A DNA stretch of 64,000 nt from Aurantibacter_A sp039941195 (GTDB taxonomy: Bacteria; Bacteroidota; Bacteroidia; Flavobacteriales; Flavobacteriaceae). The DNA lies in assembly GCF_039941195.1 (NCBI RefSeq), contig NZ_JBDVFA010000019.1, positions 52,678-116,677 of the forward strand. Reading direction: 5' to 3'. The stretch's first letter is position 1; each line of letters starts with the position of its first letter. A model generated the notes under the pieces. The model ran no database searches. It saw only the letters and a list, made by a program, of their open reading frames with translations, and had not been told where the DNA came from. This document shows, piece after piece, positions 18,233 to 26,957 of the stretch. Position numbers and translations under genes: made by a program.

Positions 18233-20235
18233 GAAAGTTCGAGTATTATTTTATTAACTTTTTTTATTGCAGTTCCTTGAGAAATAGATTGTTTTTTCAC
18301 TTTACCATTTCCGATAACTTCAACCTGTAAACCTAAATTTTCAAGTATTGCAACTGCATCCATACCACTCATACCCTTCACATTTGGAACACTACTATGT
18401 GCTTTTTGAACCTCGGTATAATATTTTTGATATTCAGTATCTAGCTTCTGATTATCAGCTGTCATTAATTCCACCTCATTAACCAATGGGTTATTTGCAT
18501 AAATTTTTTGAGCAACCGATTTGAATACTGGCCCTGCAACATCTGCACCATAATAGCCAACACTTTTATCTGGCTCATGTATTACCACAATACATGAGTA
18601 TTTTGGATTATCAGCCGGAAAGTATCCTGAAAAACTAGATATATAACCAAACTTAGAAGGGTCACTTGAACCGTAATTCTTTTGTGCAGTACCAGTTTTT
18701 CCCGCCATTGAAAAATTGGGAGAATATAGTCTATGTCCCGTTCCAAATTTTTCAGAAACCACATTAGCCATTAGCGCCTGAACTTTCTTCACCGTTTCTT
18801 TAGAACAAATAGAAGGGTCAATAACTTCTTTTTCAAATTTCTGTATAGTAGTATTCCATTCTTTCACCTCTTTTATCAAGCGCGGCTTTACCATTTCTCC
18901 ATCATTGGCAATGGCATTATAAAAAGTAAGTATCTGCAGTGGGGTCATCAAAACCTCATAACCATAAGCCATTTGTGCTAGAGAAATACCCGACCATCCT
19001 TTATCTCCTGGATATCTTAAAAGTGGTTTTCCTTCACCTTTAATTGGTAACCCTAATTGCTGGTGAATTTTTAATTCACGTAAACGATCAACATACTTTT
19101 CCGGATTATTCTTGTAGTTAGTGTGAATCATTTTTGCAAAAGCAGTATTAGATGAAACAACGAATGCTTTTGCCATTGATATTTCACCGTAACCACCATG
19201 CTTAGAATCCTTAACAGTTTTTCTGTAAATTTTCCACCGTCCCTTTTCAGTATCAATTACAGTACTAGTATCAATTACTTTATCTTCAAGAGCAGCAACC
19301 ATATTCATCAACTTAAAAGTTGAACCTGGATCACTAGATTCGCCAATGGCATAATTTAAACGTTCGTAATATTTACCTTCTTTAGTTCTTCCCAAATTAG
19401 AAATTGCCTTTACTTCACCTGTTGCAGTTTCCATAACTATTACACAACCATGATCAGCATTATATTTTTCTAATTGCCCCAAAAGACCATGATGCGCTAT
19501 ATCTTGAATATTAATATCTATGGTAGAAACAACATCATATCCATCTTTCGGCTCTACAATATTGTCAAGCCCTATAGGCTTCCATTGTCCTTTTGCAATT
19601 TTTTGCTTTAATCGCTTACCCTCTATGCCTCTTAAATATTGACCAAATGCACCTTCAAGTCCAACTCTAGTTGCATAACCATTTTCATCAAATCGTTCAT
19701 AGCCAACAGATCGTTCAGCAATTTTACCTAATGGGTGCTCTCGTTTAATTTTCTGTTCTATAATCAATCCTCCTTTATATGGACCTTTCTTAAAAAGCGG
19801 AAATTGTTTTAGTGCTATATATTCTGAATAATCGAGATTTCTAGCAATAAGCGCATACCTATTCTTGTTGGCTTTTGCTTTGCGTAATAATTGTTGATAA
19901 TGCGAAGAAGTTTTACCTAAAAGTTTAGCTAATTCATTTGCTAAAGGTTTCACATTCTCTTGAAAATCTTCATCTGCAACTGTAACCGCATCAAAACGAA
20001 CAGTATATCGCGATACCGATGTTGCCAAAAGACTACCATCATCTGAATATAGATTACCTCGATTAGGCTCTATTGTGAACATTTTTTCGGTACGCTTTTC
20101 TGCTAGGTTGCGATATTTATCACCATCAACCATTTGTATGCTCACCAATTTCACTATAACAGCCATCGCAAACAGAAAAAGTCCTGCCGATACAATATAT
20201 AAGCGATTTAAAATTTTCTTTTCAGAAACCGGCAT
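18229..20235 (-). CDS. ftsI: Penicillin-binding protein FtsI (PBP3) with C-terminal PASTA domain
   Basis: This division-specific transpeptidase crosslinks septal peptidoglycan. The 668-aa protein has an N-terminal membrane anchor (residues 12-34), a dimerisation domain, and the transpeptidase motifs STFK (305-308, nucleophile Ser305), SSN (361-363) and KTGT (513-516). A PASTA domain fills the last 60 residues (SVPNVKGMSGMDAVAILENL). PASTA is absent from E. coli FtsI but common in Bacteroidota and Gram-positives. It overlaps ftsL by 14 bases and murE by four. Confidence 0.97.
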   Translation of the reverse strand: MPVSEKKILNRLYIVSAGLFLFAMAVIVKLVSIQMVDGDKYRNLAEKRTEKMFTIEPNRGNLYSDDGSLLATSVSRYTVRFDAVTVADEDFQENVKPLANELAKLLGKTSSHYQQLLRKAKANKNRYALIARNLDYSEYIALKQFPLFKKGPYKGGLIIEQKIKREHPLGKIAERSVGYERFDENGYATRVGLEGAFGQYLRGIEGKRLKQKIAKGQWKPIGLDNIVEPKDGYDVVSTIDINIQDIAHHGLLGQLEKYNADHGCVIVMETATGEVKAISNLGRTKEGKYYERLNYAIGESSDPGSTFKLMNMVAALEDKVIDTSTVIDTEKGRWKIYRKTVKDSKHGGYGEISMAKAFVVSSNTAFAKMIHTNYKNNPEKYVDRLRELKIHQQLGLPIKGEGKPLLRYPGDKGWSGISLAQMAYGYEVLMTPLQILTFYNAIANDGEMVKPRLIKEVKEWNTTIQKFEKEVIDPSICSKETVKKVQALMANVVSEKFGTGHRLYSPNFSMAGKTGTAQKNYGSSDPSKFGYISSFSGYFPADNPKYSCIVVIHEPDKSVGYYGADVAGPVFKSVAQKIYANNPLVNEVELMTADNQKLDTEYQKYYTEVQKAHSSVPNVKGMSGMDAVAILENLGLQVEVIGNGKVKKQSISQGTAIKKVNKIILELS

Positions 20236-20566
20236 TAGCTCTCTCGGTAATTTTTGATTTAACTTTTATTTTTCTTGGGGGAATTTCAGATGGAAACAAT
20301 CCTGTTTCAAGGAGTGTCTGCGACAAATTAGATTCGAGCTTCAAACGTTGTACATCCGAACGTATATCTACAAATTCACTACGCAATTCTTTTACCTCCT
20401 CGTTTAACGCTGCAAGCCTATGCACTTGTTGATCAGCTCTATGTGAGCTTCCTATCATTATTGTAGCTAAAAAAGAGGTGAATATGATAAACATCCAATT
20501 TTTAGGAGCATCCCCGCTCACTAAAAATTTTCCTCTCAATATGTCGAGTATTCCGTTTTTCATCAC
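20222..20566 (-). CDS. ftsL: FtsL-like cell division protein
   Basis: This 114-aa bitopic protein has one membrane helix (about residues 25-40, MFIIFTSFLATIMIGSS) followed by a coiled-coil leucine/heptad region (VHRLAALNEEVKELRSEFVDIR). Sequence conservation of FtsL is low. The call rests on size, topology and the invariant position between rsmH and ftsI. It is expected to bridge FtsQ/FtsB-type proteins to FtsW-FtsI in the periplasm. Confidence 0.8.
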   Translation of the reverse strand: MMKNGILDILRGKFLVSGDAPKNWMFIIFTSFLATIMIGSSHRADQQVHRLAALNEEVKELRSEFVDIRSDVQRLKLESNLSQTLLETGLFPSEIPPRKIKVKSKITERANAGF

Positions 20567-20581
20567 AATTATTTATTCTTA

Positions 20582-21475
20582 TTAAATACGCTCAGCAATT
20601 CTAAGCTTAGCACTACGTGCTCTATTATTTAGTACTATTTCTTCTCTTGATGGAATCACCAACTTGCCGACTTTTTTAAAAGGCACATCTACATTTCCGT
20701 AAAAATCTTTTTCCGCCTCTCCTTCAAACTTTCCAGCTCTAATAAAGTTTTTCACCAACCGATCTTCTAAAGAGTGGTAACTAATTAAACTCAACCTACC
20801 GCCTACATCCAATAAATCAACACTCTGATACAACAGCTCTTCAATTGCTATTAACTCTTGGTTCACCTCTATTCTAATAGCCTGATAAACCTGAGCTATA
20901 ATTTTATGCTCTTTTCGTTGCGGCAAAAACTTTCTCAACACCTCTTTCAACCGCATCGTTGTTTTAATTGGCGCATCAGTTCTTGCTTCAATAATAGTAT
21001 TTGACATTGCATCTGCATTTCGCAATTCACCATATTGAAAAAGAACTTTTCTCAAACTATCATGATCATAACTATTAACAACATCATAGGCCGACAATTT
21101 GCTATTCATATTCATTCGCATATCCAATTCCGCTTCAAAACGAGTTGAAAAACCACGTTCTGCTTTGTCAAATTGATGCGATGAAACGCCAAAATCTCCT
21201 AAGATTCCATCTACTTTCCGAATGCCATAGAACTTTAAAAACTGTTTGAGATATCGAAAATTCTCATTTATCAATGTAAATCGCTCATCATCAATAGAAT
21301 TATCCAATGCCTCAGTATCTTGATCAAAAGCAACTAACTTACCTTTTGCACCAAGTTGTTTCAATATTTCATTAGAATGTCCTCCACCTCCAAAGGTCAC
21401 ATCTATATACACTCCATTCTCTTTAATATTGAGTCCAGCAACAGACTCCGCTAATAATACTGGATTATGATACAT
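20582..21475 (-). CDS. rsmH: 16S rRNA (cytosine(1402)-N4)-methyltransferase RsmH
   Basis: This SAM-dependent enzyme methylates N4 of C1402 in the decoding centre of 16S rRNA. I choose the ATG at 21475, giving MYHNPVLLAES, the canonical RsmH start. An in-frame ATG six codons upstream (21493) lies inside mraZ and adds non-conserved residues. Motifs are VTFGGGGHSNEIL (SAM loop), GDFGVSSHQFD, and the C-terminal SYHSLEDRLVKNF and NNRARSAKLR. With this start the gene overlaps mraZ by 11 bases. Confidence 0.96.
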   Translation of the reverse strand: MYHNPVLLAESVAGLNIKENGVYIDVTFGGGGHSNEILKQLGAKGKLVAFDQDTEALDNSIDDERFTLINENFRYLKQFLKFYGIRKVDGILGDFGVSSHQFDKAERGFSTRFEAELDMRMNMNSKLSAYDVVNSYDHDSLRKVLFQYGELRNADAMSNTIIEARTDAPIKTTMRLKEVLRKFLPQRKEHKIIAQVYQAIRIEVNQELIAIEELLYQSVDLLDVGGRLSLISYHSLEDRLVKNFIRAGKFEGEAEKDFYGNVDVPFKKVGKLVIPSREEIVLNNRARSAKLRIAERI

Positions 21476-21947
21476 CCGGAGTATTCTCAGCACCTATACC
21501 ATCACCACCCATAACCTCTTCGGCCATCGCCTCAAAATCTAGCGGCTCAATTTCAATCTCTTGCTCATAGCGCTCTTTATCCCATATTTCTATGTAATTA
21601 ACCGCAGAGCTCAACGATATTTCTTTTTTAATAGCTGCAATTGAAACTAAGTTCTTAGGTATCAACAACCTACCAGCATTATCAATTTCAATTTCTTTGA
21701 CTCCAGCCATAAAAATTCTAATGAAATCGTTATTCTTTTTTACGTACCTATTTAGCTTTTTAAGCTTACCCATCTCAACATCCCACTCCACTTTAGGCCA
21801 CAACTCTAAACATTTACCGTTTACGGATCGCTTTATGATGAATCCATCTTTCAACAATGGCAATAGCTGATTCTTTAGGCCAGAAGGTAGCATTAGCCTA
21901 CCTTTGGCATCAACTTTACAATCGTACGAGTTGTTAAAATGAATCAC
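21465..21947 (-). CDS. mraZ: Transcriptional regulator MraZ
   Basis: This 160-aa double SpoVT/AbrB-fold protein contains two DxKGRLxxP-type repeats (CKVDAKGRLMLPSGL near the N-terminus and IDNAGRLLIPKNL in the second half). In E. coli MraZ represses its own operon by binding direct repeats upstream. Matching 10-bp repeats lie 47 bases upstream here, so autoregulation of the whole cluster is likely. It is the first gene of the cluster. Confidence 0.96.
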   Translation of the reverse strand: MIHFNNSYDCKVDAKGRLMLPSGLKNQLLPLLKDGFIIKRSVNGKCLELWPKVEWDVEMGKLKKLNRYVKKNNDFIRIFMAGVKEIEIDNAGRLLIPKNLVSIAAIKKEISLSSAVNYIEIWDKERYEQEIEIEPLDFEAMAEEVMGGDGIGAENTPDVS

Positions 21948-21976
21948 CTAAGTCGTTGATTTTTTATTTACTATGT

Positions 21977-22024
21977 CAAATATATAAATATTATTACCAC
22001 TTTTTACCACTTTTTACCACTTTG
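21977..22024 (-). promoter_or_regulatory. mraZ promoter with three MraZ-box repeats
   Basis: Read on the minus strand, three GTGGTA blocks repeat at exact 10-bp spacing (plus-strand TACCAC at 21995-22000, 22005-22010 and 22015-22020). This matches the architecture of MraZ boxes, TGGG-type units one helical turn apart. Directly downstream is TATATTTG (21977-21984), a perfect match to the Bacteroidota -7 element TAnnTTTG. No TTG -33 element is seen at the normal distance, where the boxes lie. The rest of the 302-base spacer up to 22249 holds no recognisable gene. Confidence 0.8.
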
Positions 22025-22249
22025 TTGATAAAACGAGGTGATTCTTCGCATATAAAAGTGTAAAATGACCACTATGCAGCTAAACACATATATGTTAAAT
22101 GCTAATTAATTGGAGAATTAAAGTCTTTATTATGTTTTTATTTGCAAAAAACAGATAACTTTAGGTTACAAATTTGTTAATACAAAAAAATGAATTTGAA
22201 GAACCATAAATCCCCGAACATTTTTTAATTAATAGTTCAAAATTTATTT

Positions 22250-22978
22250 GTGAGGCCAATACCAACTATAGTTTTCTTTTTTCTTTTTCAAATCGTTCCA
22301 AAGCAAATAATAGCGCAAGAGAGTGATAAAGAACAAGCTCTTTATTCTTTTTTTGATTCGATTACTACTATTGAAAATTCCGAAATACATTCTGGGCTTA
22401 TTTACAAGGAGAAGCATCGTACAAAAAGTAGAAAATCGAAATTTTTTCCTGAGCCTAATTTTGTAACAGGCTCGGTTGTTTTTAACAATCAACCGTACTA
22501 TAATCTCCAAATAAAATACAATGTCTACGATGACGAATTATTACTACAGGTAAAAAAGAAATATGGAGGCGACATCTTACAAGTTCATAAGCTAAACGTA
22601 AATAATTTTAAACTTAATAACCATTCGTTTCTTAAAATTGAAAACAAAAAATTAGGCGCCGGTTATTATGAAGTAATATCAATTAAAAACAAGCTTAAAT
22701 TACTTTTAAAACGCAAAAAATCTATTCACGAAATTTTAGATAAGAAGTTGGTTTTTTATGAATTTGAAGATGCCAAAAACGAGTATTATTTAAGTTATAA
22801 AAACAATCTGTATTCTATTGAAAAATATACCGATTTCACTTCGGTTTTTCCAGATTTAGAAACTGAATTAACTAAACATTATAAAGCATTAGCATCCAAT
22901 CTTACTTTTGAATCAAAATTAAAAAAATTACTATCGCATTTAGACTTTTTATTAACTAGCACACCTACTAAAATTTAA
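22250..22978 (+). CDS. Secreted protein of unknown function, first gene of a TonB receptor operon
   Basis: This 242-aa protein has a signal peptide (PTIVFFFLFQIVPKQIIA) and then a lysine-rich mixed alpha/beta sequence with no motif I recognise. Aromatic and Lys residues dominate (SKFFPEPNFVTGSVVFNNQPYYNLQIKY). The start is GTG; an in-frame TAA eight codons upstream leaves no other good start. It lies eight bases before the TonB-dependent receptor gene and is surely co-transcribed. A periplasmic or outer-membrane accessory role is inferred from context only. Confidence 0.65.
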   Translation: MRPIPTIVFFFLFQIVPKQIIAQESDKEQALYSFFDSITTIENSEIHSGLIYKEKHRTKSRKSKFFPEPNFVTGSVVFNNQPYYNLQIKYNVYDDELLLQVKKKYGGDILQVHKLNVNNFKLNNHSFLKIENKKLGAGYYEVISIKNKLKLLLKRKKSIHEILDKKLVFYEFEDAKNEYYLSYKNNLYSIEKYTDFTSVFPDLETELTKHYKALASNLTFESKLKKLLSHLDFLLTSTPTKI

Positions 22979-22986
22979 AAAAAGTA

Positions 22987-25752
22987 TTGAAATTAGTAAC
23001 CATCTTACTACTCGCAGTTTTCAGTTTTCAGTTTTCGTTGGCACAATCAGAAAATATAAATATTTCTGTCAATTTTAAAAATGCCAATAGAGAAGATGTT
23101 CTTCTGCAGATTGAGAAGATTTCCGATTTCGACTTTTATTATAGTAGCACGTGGTTGGGAGCTGAGCATATTTCGGGTAGCTATGAAAACACTCCTATTA
23201 ATAATGTACTCAAAGATATTTTCAATAACACGACTATCAATTTCTATTTTCTCGAAACTAATAAAATCGTTCTAACTCAAAATGTAATTATTAAAGACAA
23301 ATTACATACTAGTTTTTATCAAGACTCCATTATCACATCAATAACTTCTACCGATGACGAAACTAGCATCCCAAATTTTTATTTAATTCCCAAGGAAAGT
23401 GGATCTTCAAAAACTGAAACTATTAGAATAGGCAAAGAGCAACGCTACTCTAATCAAGAAAATTTCACTCTAACGGGAACTGTGATAAATAGCATGAACG
23501 GAGAACCTATTCAAAATCTTGCTATTATTTTAAAAGATGGTTCAAGAGGTGTTAGTACAAATGAAAATGGTTTTTATAAAATTGTATTGCCATTTGGTCA
23601 GTCTATTATTCAGACCAAAGCTATTGGTTATGAATCCACTGAAAAAAAGATTATCATGTATAATGATGGTCAACTAAATTTTGCATTAGCGGAAAATGTA
23701 GAGCAATTAGATGAAGTAGTTGTTGAAAGTAATCAGCTAAAAAATATAGAAACTGTAGTATCCGGTGTAGTAGAGCTTGATGTTGCAGAAATAAAAACTA
23801 TTCCTTTAGTATTAGGTGAGCGTGATATTCTTAAAACAGCTATCACTCTTCCTGGAATTACAAATGCAGGTGAAGGAGCTTCGGGTTATAATGTTCGTGG
23901 TGGTAGTACAGATCAGAATTTAATATTATTAGATGATGCGGTGATATACAACCCCTCTCATTTTTTCGGTGTTTTCTCAGCATTAAACCCCTTTACCACT
24001 GGAGGTGTAACCATATACAAAGGATCTATTCCCGCTGAATTTGGAGGAAGATTATCTTCTGTTTTTGATATAAACACGAAAGATGCAAATACAGAAAAGT
24101 TTACTGGAGAAGCGTCAATAGGGCCAGTCACTAGCAACCTAATGCTCGAAATACCTATTGTAAAAGAGAAATCCGGTTTATTGCTAGGAGGACGAAGCAC
24201 CTATTCAAATTGGATTTTAAATTCATTAGATGAAGAATCTTTACAGAATAGTAAAGCATCATTTTTTGATATTGTTGCTAAATACAATTCACAAATCAAT
24301 GAAAAGAACAACATTGCAGCAACAGCGTATTACAGTAGAGATGCATTTAGTATTACTTCTGATTCTGTATATAGTTACGACAACCGCTTAGCTTCATTGA
24401 ATTGGAACAAAAAACTGAATGAAAAAAGTTCTATGAAAGCAATATTAGCGAACAGTGAATATGGTTTTAATATAGATTATGATGGGGAAGCAAACCAAAA
24501 TTTCAATTTAGGTTATAAAATAAATGAGACTGAATTAAAATTAAAATTTTTTAATCTATACAGCAGTACTCATAAATTTAATTATGGACTTTCAAGCAAA
24601 TTATATATTGTTAATCCAGGTGAAGTAGAACCAAAAGGAATAGCGTCCATTGTAGCTCCATTAGAGATTCAAAAAGAAAGAGGTTGGGAATCAGCATTAT
24701 TTATATCTGATAATATCACGCTATCTGACAAGTTATCTTTAGATTTTGGTTTGCGATACTCGTTTTATGCTTCACTCGGCAAATCTTCACAAAATATATA
24801 TGAAGAAGATTTACCGAAAGACCAAGGCACCTTATCAGAAATAAAAGAATTTGATAGTAACGAAATTATAAATACTTACGACGGACTAGAGGTAAGAGTT
24901 TCAACTCGATATTTGTTAAGTCCTAGTCTGTCTGTAAAAGCAGGATACAATAACACTAACCAGTACATACATACCATATCCAGCAATACAACAGTATCAC
25001 CTACTGACACATGGAAGCTTTCTGACCTTAATATAGCTCCTCAAAGAGCAAGACAAGTTTCATTAGGTTTTTTTAAAAATTTTAATGCAAATACATACGA
25101 GCTAAGTATAGAAGGTTATTATAAAAAAACAGCTAATATTTTAGATTATAAAGTTGGAGCCCAACTGTTATTGAATGAATCTATTGAAACTGAAGTTTTA
25201 CAAGGAGAAGCTAAAGCCTATGGAGTGGAGCTTCTAATTAAAAAAAATAAGGGTAAATTAAATGGATGGCTTGGTTACACATATTCAAGGTCATTCACAA
25301 AATTAGCCAGTGAATTTCCTGAAGAGCAAATTAATGGGGGTGAATACTTTCCTTCAAACTTCGATAAACCACATGATTTCAGTTTAGTAACGAATTATAA
25401 GTTTACTAAAAGATTTAGTTTGTCCGCAAACTTTGTTTATCAAACCGGCCGACCAGTTACTTATCCTATTGGTTCTTATAATTTAAATGGTGCAGAATAT
25501 GCATTATATAGTGACCGAAATAAATTTCGTATTCCGGATTTTTACCGTTTAGATTTAAGCTTTAATATTGAAGGAAATCATAAAATCAAGAAATTTGCAC
25601 ATAGCTTTTGGAATATTTCAGTCTATAATGTTTTAGGAAGAAATAACCCCTACTCTGTATTTTTTGTTACGGAAGAGGGAACATTAAAAGCATATCAAAG
25701 TTCAATTTTTGCCATTCCAGTGCCTACGATAACCTATAATTTTAAATTTTAA
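22987..25752 (+). CDS. TonB-dependent receptor with STN and carboxypeptidase-like domains
   Basis: This 921-aa outer-membrane transporter begins with a signal peptide (VTILLLAVFSFQFSLAQ), then an STN domain (residues about 24-78), a CarboxypepD_reg-like beta-sandwich (about 160-245, LTGTVINSMNGEPIQNL), a plug with GYNVRGGSTDQNLILLDDA and FGGRLSSVFDI, and a beta-barrel ending in aromatic F (TITYNFKF). The STN domain may signal to an anti-sigma factor, but no FecR/sigma pair is adjacent. The start is TTG. The stop overlaps the next start (TAATG). The ligand is unknown. Confidence 0.92.
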   Translation: MKLVTILLLAVFSFQFSLAQSENINISVNFKNANREDVLLQIEKISDFDFYYSSTWLGAEHISGSYENTPINNVLKDIFNNTTINFYFLETNKIVLTQNVIIKDKLHTSFYQDSIITSITSTDDETSIPNFYLIPKESGSSKTETIRIGKEQRYSNQENFTLTGTVINSMNGEPIQNLAIILKDGSRGVSTNENGFYKIVLPFGQSIIQTKAIGYESTEKKIIMYNDGQLNFALAENVEQLDEVVVESNQLKNIETVVSGVVELDVAEIKTIPLVLGERDILKTAITLPGITNAGEGASGYNVRGGSTDQNLILLDDAVIYNPSHFFGVFSALNPFTTGGVTIYKGSIPAEFGGRLSSVFDINTKDANTEKFTGEASIGPVTSNLMLEIPIVKEKSGLLLGGRSTYSNWILNSLDEESLQNSKASFFDIVAKYNSQINEKNNIAATAYYSRDAFSITSDSVYSYDNRLASLNWNKKLNEKSSMKAILANSEYGFNIDYDGEANQNFNLGYKINETELKLKFFNLYSSTHKFNYGLSSKLYIVNPGEVEPKGIASIVAPLEIQKERGWESALFISDNITLSDKLSLDFGLRYSFYASLGKSSQNIYEEDLPKDQGTLSEIKEFDSNEIINTYDGLEVRVSTRYLLSPSLSVKAGYNNTNQYIHTISSNTTVSPTDTWKLSDLNIAPQRARQVSLGFFKNFNANTYELSIEGYYKKTANILDYKVGAQLLLNESIETEVLQGEAKAYGVELLIKKNKGKLNGWLGYTYSRSFTKLASEFPEEQINGGEYFPSNFDKPHDFSLVTNYKFTKRFSLSANFVYQTGRPVTYPIGSYNLNGAEYALYSDRNKFRIPDFYRLDLSFNIEGNHKIKKFAHSFWNISVYNVLGRNNPYSVFFVTEEGTLKAYQSSIFAIPVPTITYNFKF

Positions 25753-26954
25753 TGAAAAAATATAAGGTTACATATTATATATCTACTATTCTATTTGTTT
25801 TAATAGGATGTCTTTTCAGTACTTGTACAGAACCGTATTCACCTAATCTTTTGCCACAAACAGAAAGCTTGCTTGTAGTCGAAGCCGTACTTACAAACGA
25901 ATTAAAAAATCATGAGGTTATTCTCAGTCGATCTTCAGCAGAACAAGGCGAAATAATATTTGAACAAAATGCAACCGTAAAAATCACCGATGATAATCAA
26001 CAAACGTATACTTTTTCGGAGGTTGAAGTTGGTAAATACATTTCAGACATAGCCTTTAAAGCTGAATTGGATAAATCATACCAACTGTTTATAAACACTT
26101 CCACAGGTAAAGCATATTCGTCTAGTTCTGTTTCATTGCCACAATCAAGTCAGATTGAGAGTATTAATTCAGTAAAAACTACAACGCAAACAGGTAACAT
26201 CGGTGTTTCTATTGCTGTAAATAGTTATGACCCAACTGGAAATTCTATTTACTATCGGTATGATTACGAAGAGACATATAAAATAATTGCGCCTAATTGG
26301 ATACCTGAGCACTTGATTGTGGCTTCAGAAGAAGAACAAGTAGTTTCCGTAGTAAATCGAGAAAATGAAGAACGCGTTTGCTATGCTACTGATTATTCAA
26401 ATTCAATACTATTAACCGAAACTTCAGGGACAGCAGAAGATCGTGTTTCTAATTTCGAAGTGCGTTTTTTAAATCAAGAAAATTATATTTTCTCCCATAG
26501 ATACAGTATTTTAATTAGGCAACATGTGCTTTCGCAACAAGCCTATAACTTTTACAAAAAACTACAAGATTTTTCCGGATCTGAAAGTTTATTCTCGCAA
26601 AGCCAACCAGGTTTTATTAATGGTAATATTTATTCAGAAGATAATAATCAGGAAAGGGTTGTTGGTATTTTTGAAGTTTCATCAGTATCAGAAAAAAGAG
26701 CATTTATAAACTATGCAGACTTTTATCCGGAAGAAGATTTACCACCTTATATTGATGATTGTGATCAAACTACTTATCCTGTGAGTGGAGAACCTTCTGT
26801 TTATCAATATGTAAAAGCAAACTCGGTTAGCTATGTTGACAACATTACAAATGCAATGACCGGTGCTCTAGAAGCTTATATTATTGCCCCAAGAGTATGT
26901 GGTGATTGTACAGTTTTAGGCAGTGCTGAAGTACCTGAATTTTGGATTGAATAA
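25752..26954 (+). CDS. DUF4249 domain-containing lipoprotein
   Basis: This 400-aa protein has a lipoprotein signal with candidate lipid-attachment Cys20 (VLIGC) or Cys25. The PYSPNLLPQTESLLVVEAVLTNE segment and the C-terminal CGDCTVLGSAEVPEFW are typical of DUF4249, a family found next to TonB-dependent receptors in Bacteroidota. A SusD-like surface-exposed partner role is a reasonable inference but not established. It is translationally coupled to the receptor through a TAATG junction and followed three bases later by the next gene. Confidence 0.85.
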   Translation: MKKYKVTYYISTILFVLIGCLFSTCTEPYSPNLLPQTESLLVVEAVLTNELKNHEVILSRSSAEQGEIIFEQNATVKITDDNQQTYTFSEVEVGKYISDIAFKAELDKSYQLFINTSTGKAYSSSSVSLPQSSQIESINSVKTTTQTGNIGVSIAVNSYDPTGNSIYYRYDYEETYKIIAPNWIPEHLIVASEEEQVVSVVNRENEERVCYATDYSNSILLTETSGTAEDRVSNFEVRFLNQENYIFSHRYSILIRQHVLSQQAYNFYKKLQDFSGSESLFSQSQPGFINGNIYSEDNNQERVVGIFEVSSVSEKRAFINYADFYPEEDLPPYIDDCDQTTYPVSGEPSVYQYVKANSVSYVDNITNAMTGALEAYIIAPRVCGDCTVLGSAEVPEFWIE

Positions 26955-26957
26955 ATT

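Noticed and set aside
22244..22510. Open frame of 88 codons on the minus strand opposite the secreted protein gene
   Set aside because: It is antisense to a gene with a signal peptide in a tight operon, and its sequence shows no domain or plausible composition.
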